Positions 18,450 to 28,177 of a DNA stretch of 47,516 bases are shown piece after piece. The notes under the pieces are model-generated. The model saw only the letters and a program-made list of their open reading frames with translations, ran no database searches and was not told the DNA's origin. A program made the position numbers and the translations under genes. Positions within the stretch are counted from its first letter, which is position 1, and each line of letters opens with the position of its first letter. Source of the DNA: Vibrio aestivus (GTDB taxonomy: Bacteria; Pseudomonadota; Gammaproteobacteria; Enterobacterales; Vibrionaceae); the NCBI GenBank assembly GCA_003263845.1, contig JYJN01000079.1:1-47516 (forward strand), given 5' to 3'.

Positions 18450-19190
18450 ATGCTGGATTTACAAGGATACGAAGCTTCCATATTAAAGGGAGCCGTGCTG
18501 ACCATAGAAGTGGCGTTACTATCGCTACTACTGGCTATGGTTTTAGGAATGCTGGGAGCACTAGCTAAATTGGCGCCATATCGTTGGGCGCGCGCAATTG
18601 CAACGCTTTACACAACCATTATTCGTGGCATACCAGACCTCGTGCTGATGATGCTAATCTTCTTCGGTGGGCAGATATTGCTCAACCACAGTCTTTATTC
18701 AACGAACGAATGGCTTAATGAGTGGTTCGCTTCGAGCAACCCTGATCATGAATGGACTTCCTATTTACCTGACTATATTGATGTCAGTCCATTTGTTGCA
18801 GGTGTGCTAACTATCGGATTTATCTTTGGCGCTTACATGGCGGAAACGTTCCGCGGTGCGATCATGGCCGTAGACAAAGGTGAGCTTGAAGCCGCAAAAG
18901 CCTACGGTATGAGCTCAGTGTTAGCCTTTAGACGCATTTTGCTACCGCAAATGATTCGTCATGCTTTACCGGGATTCGGCAACAACTGGTTAGTATTGCT
19001 AAAAACCACGGCGCTAGTTTCGATCATCGGGCTAGAAGACATGGTACGTGTTAGTTCTTTGGCCGCTGGTTCAACAAAAATGCCATTTACCTTCTACATG
19101 GCTGTGGCCATTATCTTCCTTTTCTTCACCAGTGTTTCAACGGGCTTACTCAAACTCGTTGAGCGCAAATTCAGTATTCATGCGAGGTAG
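18450..19190 (+). CDS. Basic amino acid ABC transporter permease (HisQ/AotQ type)
   Basis: Inner-membrane permease of the importer, 246 residues. It has about five hydrophobic segments and the ATPase-coupling EAA loop GELEAAKAYGMSSVLAFRRI followed by LPQMIRHALPG. I use the ATG at 18450; an upstream TTG at 18438 is in frame but less likely. The next permease gene starts 3 bp after its stop, showing tight coupling. Confidence 0.93.
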   Translation: MLDLQGYEASILKGAVLTIEVALLSLLLAMVLGMLGALAKLAPYRWARAIATLYTTIIRGIPDLVLMMLIFFGGQILLNHSLYSTNEWLNEWFASSNPDHEWTSYLPDYIDVSPFVAGVLTIGFIFGAYMAETFRGAIMAVDKGELEAAKAYGMSSVLAFRRILLPQMIRHALPGFGNNWLVLLKTTALVSIIGLEDMVRVSSLAAGSTKMPFTFYMAVAIIFLFFTSVSTGLLKLVERKFSIHAR

Positions 19191-19193
19191 AAG

Positions 19194-19856
19194 ATGGACT
19201 TTTCTCTAGTAGTAGAAAGCTTCCCAATTTACCTGGATGGACTGTGGACGACGGCTTGGCTAGTTGGTCTAGCATTAATCATCGGTTTAATGGTTGCTAT
19301 CCCATTGGCGATTGCACGAAACAGTCGTAATTATCTGATAATGGGGCCTTCGTGGGCGTTCATTTATTTCTTCCGTGGCACGCCACTTTTGGTTCAGCTC
19401 TACCTGATTTACTACGGCATGGACCAATTTTTCCCAGTTAAAGACACCCTATGGGAAAATGCTTGGTTCTGCGCGCTAGTCGCTTTTGTGCTGAATACAT
19501 CGGCGTATACAGCCGAAATTATTCGCGGTGCTATTAATGGCCTGCCGTCTGGTGAGGTTGAAGCGGCTAAGGCTTACGGCATGAGCCCTTGGAAAACGTA
19601 TCAACGTATTGTATTGCCAAGTGCATTGAGACGGGCACTTCCGGCTTACAGTAATGAAGTGATTTTCATGCTTCATGGCAGTGCGGTAGCCGGCATAGTC
19701 ACAATAATGGACCTAACAGGTGCGGCACGTTTAGTGAACGCTCGTTATTACGCACCGTTTGAGTCTTTCTTGACGGCGGGCCTGTTCTACATGGCACTAA
19801 CCTTTATTATTCTTGCGTGCTTCAAGCTGGCAGAGAAGAAGTTCTTGGCTACCTAA
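19194..19856 (+). CDS. Basic amino acid ABC transporter permease (HisM/AotM type)
   Basis: Second permease subunit, 220 residues, forming the heterodimeric channel with the preceding product. EAA loop GEVEAAKAYGMSPWKTYQRI with LPSALRRALPAYSNE. The RGTPLLVQLYLIYYG stretch is typical of the HisM family. It is the last gene of the operon and is followed by a strong terminator at 19930-19960. Confidence 0.93.
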   Translation: MDFSLVVESFPIYLDGLWTTAWLVGLALIIGLMVAIPLAIARNSRNYLIMGPSWAFIYFFRGTPLLVQLYLIYYGMDQFFPVKDTLWENAWFCALVAFVLNTSAYTAEIIRGAINGLPSGEVEAAKAYGMSPWKTYQRIVLPSALRRALPAYSNEVIFMLHGSAVAGIVTIMDLTGAARLVNARYYAPFESFLTAGLFYMALTFIILACFKLAEKKFLAT

Positions 19857-19929
19857 AGCCACTGGGAAGTTAAAGCCATTATTATCTAAGATATATCTTC
19901 TTGGGCTTCAAGGGCTCAATCGATTAAAC

Positions 19930-19960
19930 AAACCCCGTCAGCCTAGTTGACGGGGTTTTT
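19930..19960 (+). terminator. Rho-independent terminator of the ABC transporter operon
   Basis: Perfect 11-bp stem AAACCCCGTCA/TGACGGGGTTT, 7-nt loop, ending in T5. Confidence 0.94.
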
Positions 19961-20076
19961 ATTTCCTCTTTGAAATTGTTGCTTTGCTAAAGCCAGCTGC
20001 ACGCGTCATATACATGGGCTAGAGTGCTAGCAATAAAAAAATAGAGCGTGTTTCGACTATACGAAGATCTAGCGTT

Positions 20077-20277
20077 TTAATATCGTGAGCAGTACTGAGG
20101 TAGCTCTTGGCCGCGTCGCATCGCTAGCTGGCAATTACGTCTATCATTATGTTCGCCAGCATTGTTACTCACTGTTGGTGGCGTCGTGACGCCTTCTCTA
20201 AACACATTACTGCTACCGTGCACGTTTCCCACAATAAGAATCAAGCCAATCGCACCTAAAATTAATTTCATTTTCAT
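20077..20277 (-). CDS. Small secreted protein of unknown function
   Basis: 66 residues. The N-terminus MKMKLILGAIGLILIVGNVHG looks like a signal peptide without a lipobox Cys. The mature part would be about 45 residues, polar, with two Cys near the C-terminus (NCQLAMRRGQELPQYCSRY) that could form one disulphide. GAGGG precedes the ATG at good spacing. I do not recognise the family. It stands alone, converging on the transporter operon terminator. Confidence 0.65.
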   Translation of the reverse strand: MKMKLILGAIGLILIVGNVHGSSNVFREGVTTPPTVSNNAGEHNDRRNCQLAMRRGQELPQYCSRY

Positions 20278-20979
20278 TGGATGCCCTCAGAGTTCAAACA
20301 AGCCTTAAAGGCTACCTCAAGCCTAGTTAACACAAATCTATGCGTCTAGTTTCTGGCACTATCTTAATTTGAGGTTGAAGTGTCATAGTAATCAAGACAA
20401 CTGGCTTGGAATGCTTCAGGTTACCTTATTCAAAAACATCAATAAAACTAAAGTTGTCTTATATAAAAATAGACACCCCTAGCTATAAAAACACGAGTGA
20501 TAGCACGTTTTTTGCTCGGTCTATCGTTAATTTAATATTTGTTTATAGAAATATTTATATTAAAACGCTGAGTATTGATGGATTTTTAGGTGCTGTATGA
20601 TGTGTTGAACGAAGATGATTTGATTTCCATTTAAGAGTTGCTATGAATGAAAGATGTTATATTATTGACATGCAAAATGTATTAAAAGTTTAACTATCCA
20701 CTATTTATTAAAATGCCGTTAATTTATCTTTATTTTAAATAAAAAATTACTATTAATTCCGATAAATCGATTTTGGTTAACACTTTAGGCTGGCTGGCTG
20801 TTTCTTGTTGGTGATCGATTTGCGTAGAGTATTTATCTGAATTTTTATTCATACCAATCTTGTTTTAACTGCTTTTGTGGCTACATTAAGCGTATTGATC
20901 TGTATATGTATTCAAATTACTATTCTTCAGCGGTCCAGGGTTGGACCACAATGGATTGATAATTAATAAAGTGAATTAT
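20278..20979. other. Long AT-rich leader/promoter region of the porin gene
   Basis: About 700 bp with no supported gene. A TTGACA hexamer at 20665-20670 has only weak -10 candidates behind it. Close to the gene there is an inverted repeat (20932-20947). The length and AT-richness suggest regulation by nucleoid proteins or an osmolarity/ToxR-type regulator, which is inference. Confidence 0.5.
20932..20947. promoter_or_regulatory. Inverted repeat in the porin leader
   Basis: GGTCCA-GGGT-TGGACC: perfect 6-bp arms with a 4-nt loop, ending 32 nt before the porin ATG. It could be an mRNA hairpin or an operator. Confidence 0.5.
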
Positions 20980-22011
20980 ATGAAAAAGACATTATTGGCA
21001 GTGGTATTGCCGACTCTATTTGTTACAGGTGCAAATGCGGTAGAAATATTCAAATCGGAAGAGGGATCTGCAGATTTTTATGGTCAAATTAGGACTGAAG
21101 TAACTAGTATTAATGATTCAGCGACGGATAATCGCACAACCAAAATAAACACTACCGGATCTCGTGGTGGTATTAATGCTCAATACGACGTTAGCGATGA
21201 TCTATTTGTTCACGGTCTTGTTGAATTTGGTATTCCGGCAGAAGGCGAACTAAAAGGACGCTTGCATTACGCTGGTTTCGGTGGCGATTGGGGTAAAGTT
21301 TCTTTTGGTCGCCAGTACACGACTCAGGATGATTTTTACGGTGCTGATTTCTCATACTATTTCGGTGGTTCTGGTATTCGTTATCTTGCAAGCACATCTT
21401 TTAAACATGATAACTACATCAAGTACGCCTACGAGGCTGACAACTTTGCAATCGGCGCAGGCTACGGTCTAGACGAAGACAACTCAGCACCAAGTACAGC
21501 TCAGCTTTTTGGTAGTGCGAACTACGGTGACTTTGACTTTGTACTTGGTGGCGCAACAGACAAAGATGAAGAATCTGGCGTAGGTAAACTGGAATCAACA
21601 GCCTATACAGGCTCGGTAGGCTATACGTTTGAGAAAGCTTACGTTCAAGCGACTTACTACAACGCAGAGTACAAAAACGAAGTCATTAAAATTGGTGAGA
21701 ATGCATTCAGTGTTGCAGCAACTTACTCTCTTCAAGACAATGCATCTATCTATGGTGGCTACGAATATGTTAAGCACGATGCACTTGATGAGTTGCTAAA
21801 CATTGGCGTGACGAACGCATCTAACAACAGCCAAAACCTATATGTAGGTGTTGTTTATCACTTAAACTCTTGGTCTCGTATCTGGGTTGAAGGCCAGTAT
21901 GCTGATGGCACAACATTGGGTGGCTACTCTAAAGGTGCAGACAAAGAGTTTGACGCACAAATTGTTGATGGCGACCTAAATGGTGCGGTTGGTTTCCGTG
22001 TATATTGGTAA
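20980..22011 (+). CDS. Gram-negative general porin
   Basis: 343-residue outer-membrane beta-barrel protein of the trimeric porin type. Signal peptide MKKTLLAVVLPTLFVTGANA, then alternating amphipathic strands with the porin landmarks DFYGQIRTEV, GRLHYAGFGGDWGKVSFGRQ and a C-terminus GAVGFRVYW ending in an aromatic residue. I set the start at the ATG 20980; an in-frame TTG at 20941 would precede the signal peptide. Acidic, polar loops and late optimal codons fit an abundant envelope protein. The particular porin (OmpC-, OmpN- or OmpL-like) cannot be named from sequence reading alone. Confidence 0.9.
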   Translation: MKKTLLAVVLPTLFVTGANAVEIFKSEEGSADFYGQIRTEVTSINDSATDNRTTKINTTGSRGGINAQYDVSDDLFVHGLVEFGIPAEGELKGRLHYAGFGGDWGKVSFGRQYTTQDDFYGADFSYYFGGSGIRYLASTSFKHDNYIKYAYEADNFAIGAGYGLDEDNSAPSTAQLFGSANYGDFDFVLGGATDKDEESGVGKLESTAYTGSVGYTFEKAYVQATYYNAEYKNEVIKIGENAFSVAATYSLQDNASIYGGYEYVKHDALDELLNIGVTNASNNSQNLYVGVVYHLNSWSRIWVEGQYADGTTLGGYSKGADKEFDAQIVDGDLNGAVGFRVYW

Positions 22012-22025
22012 ACCATAGCAACTAC

Positions 22026-22063
22026 GCAGTAAGCTCATATTAAAGCAGTAAACTCACATTAAA
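22026..22063. repeat. Imperfect 19-bp tandem duplication after the porin gene
   Basis: GCAGTAAGCTCATATTAAA (22026-22044) is followed directly by GCAGTAAACTCACATTAAA (22045-22063), two mismatches. It lies between the porin stop and its terminator. Confidence 0.75.
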
Positions 22064-22099
22064 AAAGAAGGCCGACACTGTCCGGCCTTCTTTTTTTTC
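22061..22099. terminator. Bidirectional terminator between porin and xthA
   Basis: Stem AAGAAGGCCG/CGGCCTTCTT with an 8-nt loop, A6 before and T8 after: a U-run for either strand. Confidence 0.93.
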
Positions 22100-22131
22100 C
22101 CGCATAATTGCCATAACGGCAAATGTGGTCA

Positions 22132-22938
22132 TTAACTGAATGTTGACCAAATCGGAGCGTGATCTGATGGCTTTTCAATGCCACGTAGTTCGTAGTCTAT
22201 ACCCGCTTCGCTACACTTGCTTGCTAGCGAAGGCGTAGCCAAAACAACATCAATGCGTAGGCCGCGGTTGTCATCGAAACCGCGAGAACGGTAATCAAAC
22301 CAAGAATATTGGTCAGTAACCTCTGGATGAAGGCGACGGAAAGTGTCTTCAAAGCCCCAGTCCATCAATGTTTTTAGCCATTCGCGTTCAATCGGTTGGA
22401 ATGAACATTTTCCTGTTTTTAGCCAGCGCTTACGATTTGGCTCTCCAATACCAATGTCGGCATCGATAGGGCTGATGTTGATGTCACCCATGACAATGAT
22501 TTGTTCATCATTATTGTGGTGGTCATTAAGATAAGTCATAAGGTCTTTGTAGAACTGCTCTTTGTATGGGAATTTCGTCTCGTGGCTAATGTTATCACCT
22601 TGAGGGAAGTAACCATTTAGAACTGTTACTTTTTCGCCAGACTCATCTTCGAAGGTCGCCATAATCATGCGTTTTTGGTGCTCTTCGTTGTCGGTAGGAA
22701 AGCCTTTTTGCACCGAGATAGGCTCTTGTTTACAAAGCATCGCAACGCCGTAATGCGCTTTTTGACCATGGAAGTAAACCTTGTACCCCATTGCTTCAAC
22801 ATCTTCTATCGGAAACGCCTCATCGTGAACCTTGATCTCTTGTAGGCCAATAACGTCAGGCTGGTGTTTGTCGATGAGAGCTTGCAATTGGTGTAAACGC
22901 GCACGTAGCCCGTTTATGTTAAAGCTGATGACTTTCAT
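22132..22938 (-). CDS. xthA: Exodeoxyribonuclease III
   Basis: AP endonuclease and 3'-5' exonuclease of base excision repair, 268 residues, the E. coli length. The EEP fold catalytic residues are visible: N7 in [12 protein letters not shown]34 in [24 protein letters not shown] in the middle, and the terminal SDHAPIWS with D259-H260. The start ATG at 22938 lies within a small tandem repeat that also supplies the AAAGGACA ribosome site. Confidence 0.97.
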   Translation of the reverse strand: MKVISFNINGLRARLHQLQALIDKHQPDVIGLQEIKVHDEAFPIEDVEAMGYKVYFHGQKAHYGVAMLCKQEPISVQKGFPTDNEEHQKRMIMATFEDESGEKVTVLNGYFPQGDNISHETKFPYKEQFYKDLMTYLNDHHNNDEQIIVMGDINISPIDADIGIGEPNRKRWLKTGKCSFQPIEREWLKTLMDWGFEDTFRRLHPEVTDQYSWFDYRSRGFDDNRGLRIDVVLATPSLASKCSEAGIDYELRGIEKPSDHAPIWSTFS

Positions 22939-22988
22939 TGAATGTCCTTTCTATTGAATGCTTTGTATTGAGTGCTTTTTGTATTGAG
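22936..22988 (-). repeat. Imperfect tandem repeat forming the xthA leader
   Basis: Read on the minus strand there are four successive units of about 14-16 nt: CTCAATACAAAAAGCA, CTCAATACAAAGCA, TTCAATAGAAAGGACA and TTCAATG. The third contains the ribosome-binding site and the fourth the start codon. Confidence 0.7.
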
Positions 22989-23236
22989 AAACAAAACGAT
23001 GGTATCACGCTAGAGTGCTATCACAAGGCGAACAAAGTCTAAGGCGAGATTTTTTACTAGGTTTGATGCAAATGTTAAAATTTGTGTAATCTAATGATTG
23101 ATCTATTAACAAATTATGCTCTAATCACTAGGTCAGGTGTATACATAATTAACGATGACCATTGTGGTTTTCCCTAGTAGGTCATTGGAATGAAAAAATA
23201 ACAAATGTACCGTTTGTCTACTTATAAGGATGTAGT

Positions 23237-25356
23237 ATGCGAACCCTTTCCGTACAGTGGAAAATTACTCTATTAGCAGGCCTTTGCTACTTATCACGTC
23301 ACTCTCTCTTGTTGGCTTTTCCGTTTACAACGCCGTTGGAAATCAGCACATGATCAAAGCTCAGACGTCTGAGTCTGTGATTGAAATGTCGACCCAACTG
23401 CTGAAAACTCAAGCATTATTGAACGCGACAGAAGTCGCTGAGTATCTCAACGAAGCAACCTATCGCGCCGAAATGGCCGCGACTAATGCGTTGTTCTACA
23501 AAACCAATACTGAAGAAAACTTTGGTTCTAGTGAAGAGCTTCGTACCGCACTGGATGAAATGGTTCGCCGAACCGTTTTGCAGTTTGATACGGTAGTGGG
23601 TGCTTACATGGTGTTTGAGCCGAACATGCTCGATTCCGAAGATTCTAACTATCAAAATGCTGATTATGTGGGTTCAAATGAAATTGGCCGATTTGCGCCT
23701 TATTGGATAACAGCGGCAAACGGTGAGAATGTTATCGCCAACGTATTATCGGAAGCGAGAATCAGTGCGGATCATGACAGCGAACGTTTCTTCTGCCCAA
23801 TTGCGAGCGGCGGTAACTGTGTTTCATCTCCGCGTATCAATACTCAAGGTGATCATCAGTTTCTTTCTACGTCGATATCTGTGCCTATCGTGGTGGAAGG
23901 TGAGAGTATCGGCTTTTTTGGTATCGACCTTAATCTGAATTCGCTTATTGCCATCGCCCAAGAGTCGGATCAAACCCTGTTTGATGGCGTAGGCCATGCC
24001 TTTATCATTAGCCAAGACGGCTCTCTGATCGCCAGTGACAATGCTGAGCGACAAATTGGTCAACCTTTTACAAGTGATAGATTGGGTGACAACCAGATTA
24101 CGGATCTGTTGTTTGGGCAAGAGGTCTCCACACAATGGACGGAAGATGGCCATTGGATGACGGTATTTGCGCCAATTATGGTAGCCAATCAGACTTGGGG
24201 CGTTATTTTTGAGATACCTAAGTCTGCGGTACTTGCCGACTCTCAAGCATTAGACAATGTGATTGGAGAGCAGGTAAGCGCTGCGGTAAGAACAGAGCTG
24301 CTGGCAGGTAGCGCTTTCGTCATCGTTGGTTTGGCTTTGATTGCGTTATTGGCGAGAAGTATCGTAAATCCGATTCGTGAGGTGGTATCGCGTTTAGACG
24401 ACATTGCCTCCGGTGAAGGGGATTTAACGCAGCGAATTGAAATTCGTAACCAAGATGAAGTGGGGCAGCTTGCTAAGGGCTTTAACCTGTTTTTAGATAA
24501 GCTGCAAAAAACGATTTCAGAGGTGGTGGACACCACTCTTCAAGTGGCTGCTACCACCAATCAGTCAAAAGTCGCAGCGGTTGAAACGCGAAGCAGCAGT
24601 GAGTCTCAGTTTAAAGAGGTAGATTTAGTTGCGACGGCATCAGAAGAGATGACCCAGACAGCTAGCTTAGTAGTACAGAATGCAGAAGTGGCAGTGAATG
24701 CGGCGGGTGAGGCCAATCAAGCAGCCATCGCTGGACGTGAAGTTATCGAGCGTTCTGAGCTAGAGATGATGAATCTTGTTGAGCGTATGACTCACGCTGT
24801 TCCTGTCGTCGAAGAGCTTGCGAAAAATAACGCCAACATTACTGATATCCTCACGGAAATCGAAGGGGTGTCTGAGCAAACTAACCTGTTGGCATTGAAC
24901 GCGGCAATAGAAGCAGCTCGCGCAGGAGAGCAAGGTCGTGGCTTTGCCGTGGTGGCAGATGAAGTTCGAAATCTTGCTAGTCGCACGCAAGATTCTGTTG
25001 GTCAAATCCGTGAAGTGATTGAGAAGGTGCAAAGCGGCACTCAAGATGTTGTGGATGCCATTCAAGAGGGTAACGTATTGGCGAATGGGTCTGCTGAACA
25101 AGTCAAAGAGGCAGTTGAACAGCTGAGTAATATCTTTGAGTCTATCTCTGCGATTAATGATATGAACTCTCAGATTGTTCGCGCAGCGGAAGAGCAGCAA
25201 GCCGTATCGGGTGAGGTTAATCAAAGCGTCGCCAATATCCGTGATTTGAGTGCTAAGATTCTCGAACAAGCAGGAGAATCTGAATCGGTGAGTCAGCAAA
25301 TTGAAACGCTATCATCTCGTCAAAAAATACTGGTTCAGCAGTTTAAAGTGTCGTAA
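23237..25356 (+). CDS. Methyl-accepting chemotaxis protein with dCache-type sensor, one apparent deletion near the start
   Basis: About 706 residues when restored. The ATG at 23237 (AAGGA upstream) gives [17 protein letters not shown]. The hydrophobic helix then continues as [16 protein letters not shown] in another frame, so one base is missing near 23288-23292. The frame from a GTG at 23257 would lose the N-terminal anchor. Order: TM1 (about 9-30), a periplasmic double-Cache region (about 45-330) with [11 protein letters not shown] and [15 protein letters not shown]2 ([16 protein letters not shown]), HAMP, and the signalling domain with [20 protein letters not shown] and [15 protein letters not shown]. 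The Cache type suggests amino or organic acid sensing; the ligand is unknown. Confidence 0.93.
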
Positions 25357-25380
25357 AGCGAATCAAGAAACTAGCGATCA

Positions 25381-25410
25381 AAAAAGGCAAGCTTCGGCTT
25401 GCCTTCTTTC
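25381..25410. terminator. Bidirectional terminator between the chemoreceptor and roxA
   Basis: GGCAAGC/GCTTGCC stem closed by a C(TTCG)G tetraloop, A-run to the left and T-rich to the right. It is strongest for the minus strand. Confidence 0.9.
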
Positions 25411-25436
25411 GTCTAAGAGTACAATAAGGGCATCGA

Positions 25437-26569
25437 TTATTCGTCGCAATACCAATAACCTTTGTTAACGAGTTCAGTGATGAGCGAAAGAGATGCACTG
25501 TCGTAATCTTCATCGTAATGAATCATATCCGTATCGCACAGGCTAACAACTAAGCAAGTCTGGTGAGCGGCAACTTTGAATGTTTCGCCATTAATGTAAG
25601 CCATCGTCGGCTGTGACTCATGATAAAGTGCTCTTAACCCAGATACTTTGTGCAGTACGCCGCCGTCTTGCAACCAAGCAGCTAACTCATCCGCTTCCCA
25701 TGGCTGATCTAGAGGCATGATATCAAGCTGGTGTCGAGACTGACTTAATAACGCGCCCATAAAATCTTCCACAGTTGTTCTGTCGTTTAGCAGTGACTTC
25801 AGCATGCTTTCGAGTTTATTCAGATCCTGAGTTTTGATTTGACCATGCTCATTTTGAGCTTGCGTATCGGGTGCATGCAGATGGGTGTCACCCAGATCGT
25901 GAGCAAGAATAAAATCGGCAAAATTGCTGAGCAGTTCTTGCTCTTTTGGCGAGCGATAACCCACTGAATAACTTAGGCTTGGCTCGAGCGTATTGCTTCA
26001 TGAGGAAAACCGGGTGGAATATAAAGGATATCCCCCGGCTCAAGCACTTGATCAATGATGGGATCAAAGCCTTCGATTTGGCGCAGTGCTGCAGTTCTAT
26101 GGTTCTCGGTATACTGACCTTTGTCTTTTGCGCCTACTTTCCAGCGTCTTTTACCCTGTCCCTGCACAATGAACACATCGTATTGATCAATATGAGGGCC
26201 TACGCCGCCTCCCTCTACTGAATAACAGACCATAATGTCATCAAACAACCATTGTGGTAGGCCTTTAAATGGCTCTGCTATCGATGCCACACCTTGATGC
26301 CAATGATTGGCAGCTTGGACGATCAGCTGCCAGTGAGACGATGCTAAGTTTTCAAATAGCGTTTCGTCAAAAGGACCATGCTCTGCGTTCCACTCATCGT
26401 TTAAGTTAGAGACAAAGCGGGAGTCGATTTCTTCTTCCATCGACAAGCCAGCGATCTCTTCTGGAGAGATCGGGTCTATAAACTGCTTAAACCCTCCTTT
26501 AATGATGGTGGGTTGCTTATGCCAGTATTGTTGAACGAATTCAGACAGGGAAAAGTTAAATTGATACAT
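25437..26569 (-). CDS. roxA: Ribosomal protein uL16 arginine hydroxylase (RoxA/YcfD), one apparent deletion
   Basis: A cupin-fold 2-oxoglutarate/Fe(II) oxygenase that hydroxylates an arginine of ribosomal protein uL16. The first frame has HWHQGVASIAEPFKGLPQW, the iron ligands H-x-D in VGPHIDQYDVF and the distal His in DILYIPPGFPHEAI. One base is missing near 25990: the family sequence continues as LEPSLSYSVGYRSPKEQELL in the next frame and ends at 25437 (about 377 residues; E. coli about 373). Without the correction the protein would stop right after the catalytic core, at 25973. It follows ybaM on the same strand by 45 bp and may be in the same operon. Confidence 0.92.
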
Positions 26570-26614
26570 AGAAAACAGCTTATGGAAGTGTAAATAGCGA
26601 GAGTAGAAGGTGCT

Positions 26615-26809
26615 CTACGAGTTAATTTTTTGCTCTAAATCAGATTGAACAATCTTGAGTGCTTCTAAGGCGACTTTTGGGTCGACCTCGTTTGACTCAA
26701 GCAAATAGATAAGATCAACGGCCAGTTTGATTTCGTCCGGTGCATTATCCAAAGGCGAGCATTGAACTGGCTGGTCGACTGATTCGGTTTGCGAAGGGGT
26801 ATCTTGCAT
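26615..26809 (-). CDS. ybaM: YbaM family small protein (DUF2496)
   Basis: 64 residues. The central LDNAPDEIKLAVDLIYLLES matches the E. coli YbaM family (NAPDDVKLAVDLIVLLE), with an N-terminal extension of about 18 residues. Function unknown. The ATG is 2 bp after the priC stop, so the genes are coupled as in E. coli, where priC and ybaM are also neighbours. Confidence 0.88.
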   Translation of the reverse strand: MQDTPSQTESVDQPVQCSPLDNAPDEIKLAVDLIYLLESNEVDPKVALEALKIVQSDLEQKINS

Positions 26810-26811
26810 GA

Positions 26812-27360
26812 CTACTGATTCTTTTCTCTAAAGGTGATTTGCTTTTCAAGCTTGAGCTTAGATTCCTGACAACGCTCTAGACGCTGCTCAGTGGCAAGCA
26901 GGGCTTTTTGTGCTTGCTGCTGGTGGAATGCTGGCGCTTGCTCTAAAGCATAGCGTTTTTCAACAACCATTTCTTTTAAACGGCGTTCCCACTCTTGGTG
27001 TTGAGCAAGCTCTTGGTACAAGTCGCTGATCGGCTTACGATAGTAACTTGCGTGTTTAGGTTCGTTTTGACGAATAGATTGCGTTGATAGCTCGCGCTGT
27101 ATCGCACTGATTTGTGCGGTTAGCTGTTCTGTTAGGTGTTCAGCTCGCAAGGCTGTAAGCCTATTTGCGTTTTCTTCGCGAATGATGGTGTCAAACGTTG
27201 CTTTAGTTTCTTGGACACAGGGGACAAGTAACCGAGCTTTACAATGAAACAAGCGTTCATCAAACAACGGCTGATGGTGCTCGCCACGCTGCCTATCTAG
27301 CTGCGCAGCTTGCTGAGCGAGTTTTTCTAATGTGGGTTCAAGTTGACTAAATCGACTCAT
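26812..27360 (-). CDS. priC: Primosomal replication protein PriC
   Basis: PriC loads the replicative helicase at stalled forks in the PriA-independent restart pathway. The 182-residue protein is a charged, all-helical PriC-type sequence (LEPTLEKLAQQAAQLDRQRG, ISDLYQELAQHQEWERRL). I chose the ATG at 27360: it overlaps the stop of the TSUP gene in ATGA fashion, whereas an upstream in-frame start (27375) lies inside that gene. It is longer and more divergent in its middle than E. coli PriC but the neighbour ybaM supports the call. Confidence 0.88.
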   Translation of the reverse strand: MSRFSQLEPTLEKLAQQAAQLDRQRGEHHQPLFDERLFHCKARLLVPCVQETKATFDTIIREENANRLTALRAEHLTEQLTAQISAIQRELSTQSIRQNEPKHASYYRKPISDLYQELAQHQEWERRLKEMVVEKRYALEQAPAFHQQQAQKALLATEQRLERCQESKLKLEKQITFREKNQ

Positions 27361-28135
27361 AAAGAAACAAACCACGCTTCATAGGCAAGTTTAACGGCCA
27401 GCACACTCACGACAGTCACAAACACAGGTCGAATAAACTTAGCGCCAAAACGAATTGCCGAGTGAGCCCCAACAAACGCGCCAATCATCAAACAAACCCC
27501 CATGGTTAAACCCAGTACCCAATCAATATGACCGAGAATGGCAAAGGTGACCAAAGAGGTAAAGTTACTGGTAAAGTTCATCGCCTTGGCGAGACCAGAG
27601 GCAAGCAGAATATTTAAACGATAGAGCGCCATGGAACTGACTGTCCAAAAAGCACCAGTACCAGGCCCTGCGACACCGTCGTAAAAGCCAGAGATAAACC
27701 TTGAAAAATCTGCTTCTTATGAAGTTTTGGGCAAGGCTTTGGTGATGCATTTTGAGTGGCGTTAGGCGTTTTGTGCCAAATGGTATAAATGGCTGCTGCC
27801 AAAATAACGAGAGGCAATGCTTTTTCAAGCCACTCAGTGCTTATCGCATCAACAAATAAAGTACCGAGTGTTGCGCCGATTAAGGTAGCAACGAAGGCTC
27901 TTCTCCAACAGGATGGATCGAAGAGTTTCTTTTTGTAGTATGTAAATGCCGCAGTAGAGGATGCAAACGTGGCCGCAAGCTTATTCGTACCAAGTGCTAT
28001 ATGCGGAGGCAGTCCAAGTGACAGCAAGGCAGGGACGGTGAGCATACCGCCGCCGCCTGCGACGGCGTCGATAAATCCAGCAGCAAAAGCAACCAAGGCT
28101 AAAATGATTAGCATGCTTGGTTCAAAATATTCCAT
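27357..28135 (-). CDS. TSUP (TauE/SafE) family inner-membrane permease, one apparent deletion
   Basis: About 259 residues when restored. The N-terminal half has the TSUP landmark GFIDAVAGGGGMLTVPALL and LGTNKLAATFASS. The C-terminal half has YDGVAGPGTGAFW, then LASGLAKAMNFTSN. The two halves are in different frames because one T is missing from a run near 27686-27690. TSUP members carry sulfite, sulfoacetate or other organosulfur or organic anions; the substrate here is unknown. It heads the cluster TSUP-priC-ybaM-roxA. A perfect 16-bp palindrome lies 43 bp upstream of its start. Confidence 0.9.
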
Positions 28136-28177
28136 ATCGTATCGTTTCTTATATTGGTCTTATTTTTGTTTTAGTTT

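Noticed and set aside
20406..20600. 64-residue open frame upstream of the porin
   Set aside because: TTG start, no ribosome site, AT-driven composition and no recognisable sequence.
23824..24246. 140-residue minus-strand frame in the same chemoreceptor
   Set aside because: Antisense to the Cache domain, with no start signals or family features.
24760..25299. 179-residue minus-strand frame inside the chemoreceptor gene
   Set aside because: Fully antisense to the conserved MCP signalling domain; a shadow of its codon pattern.
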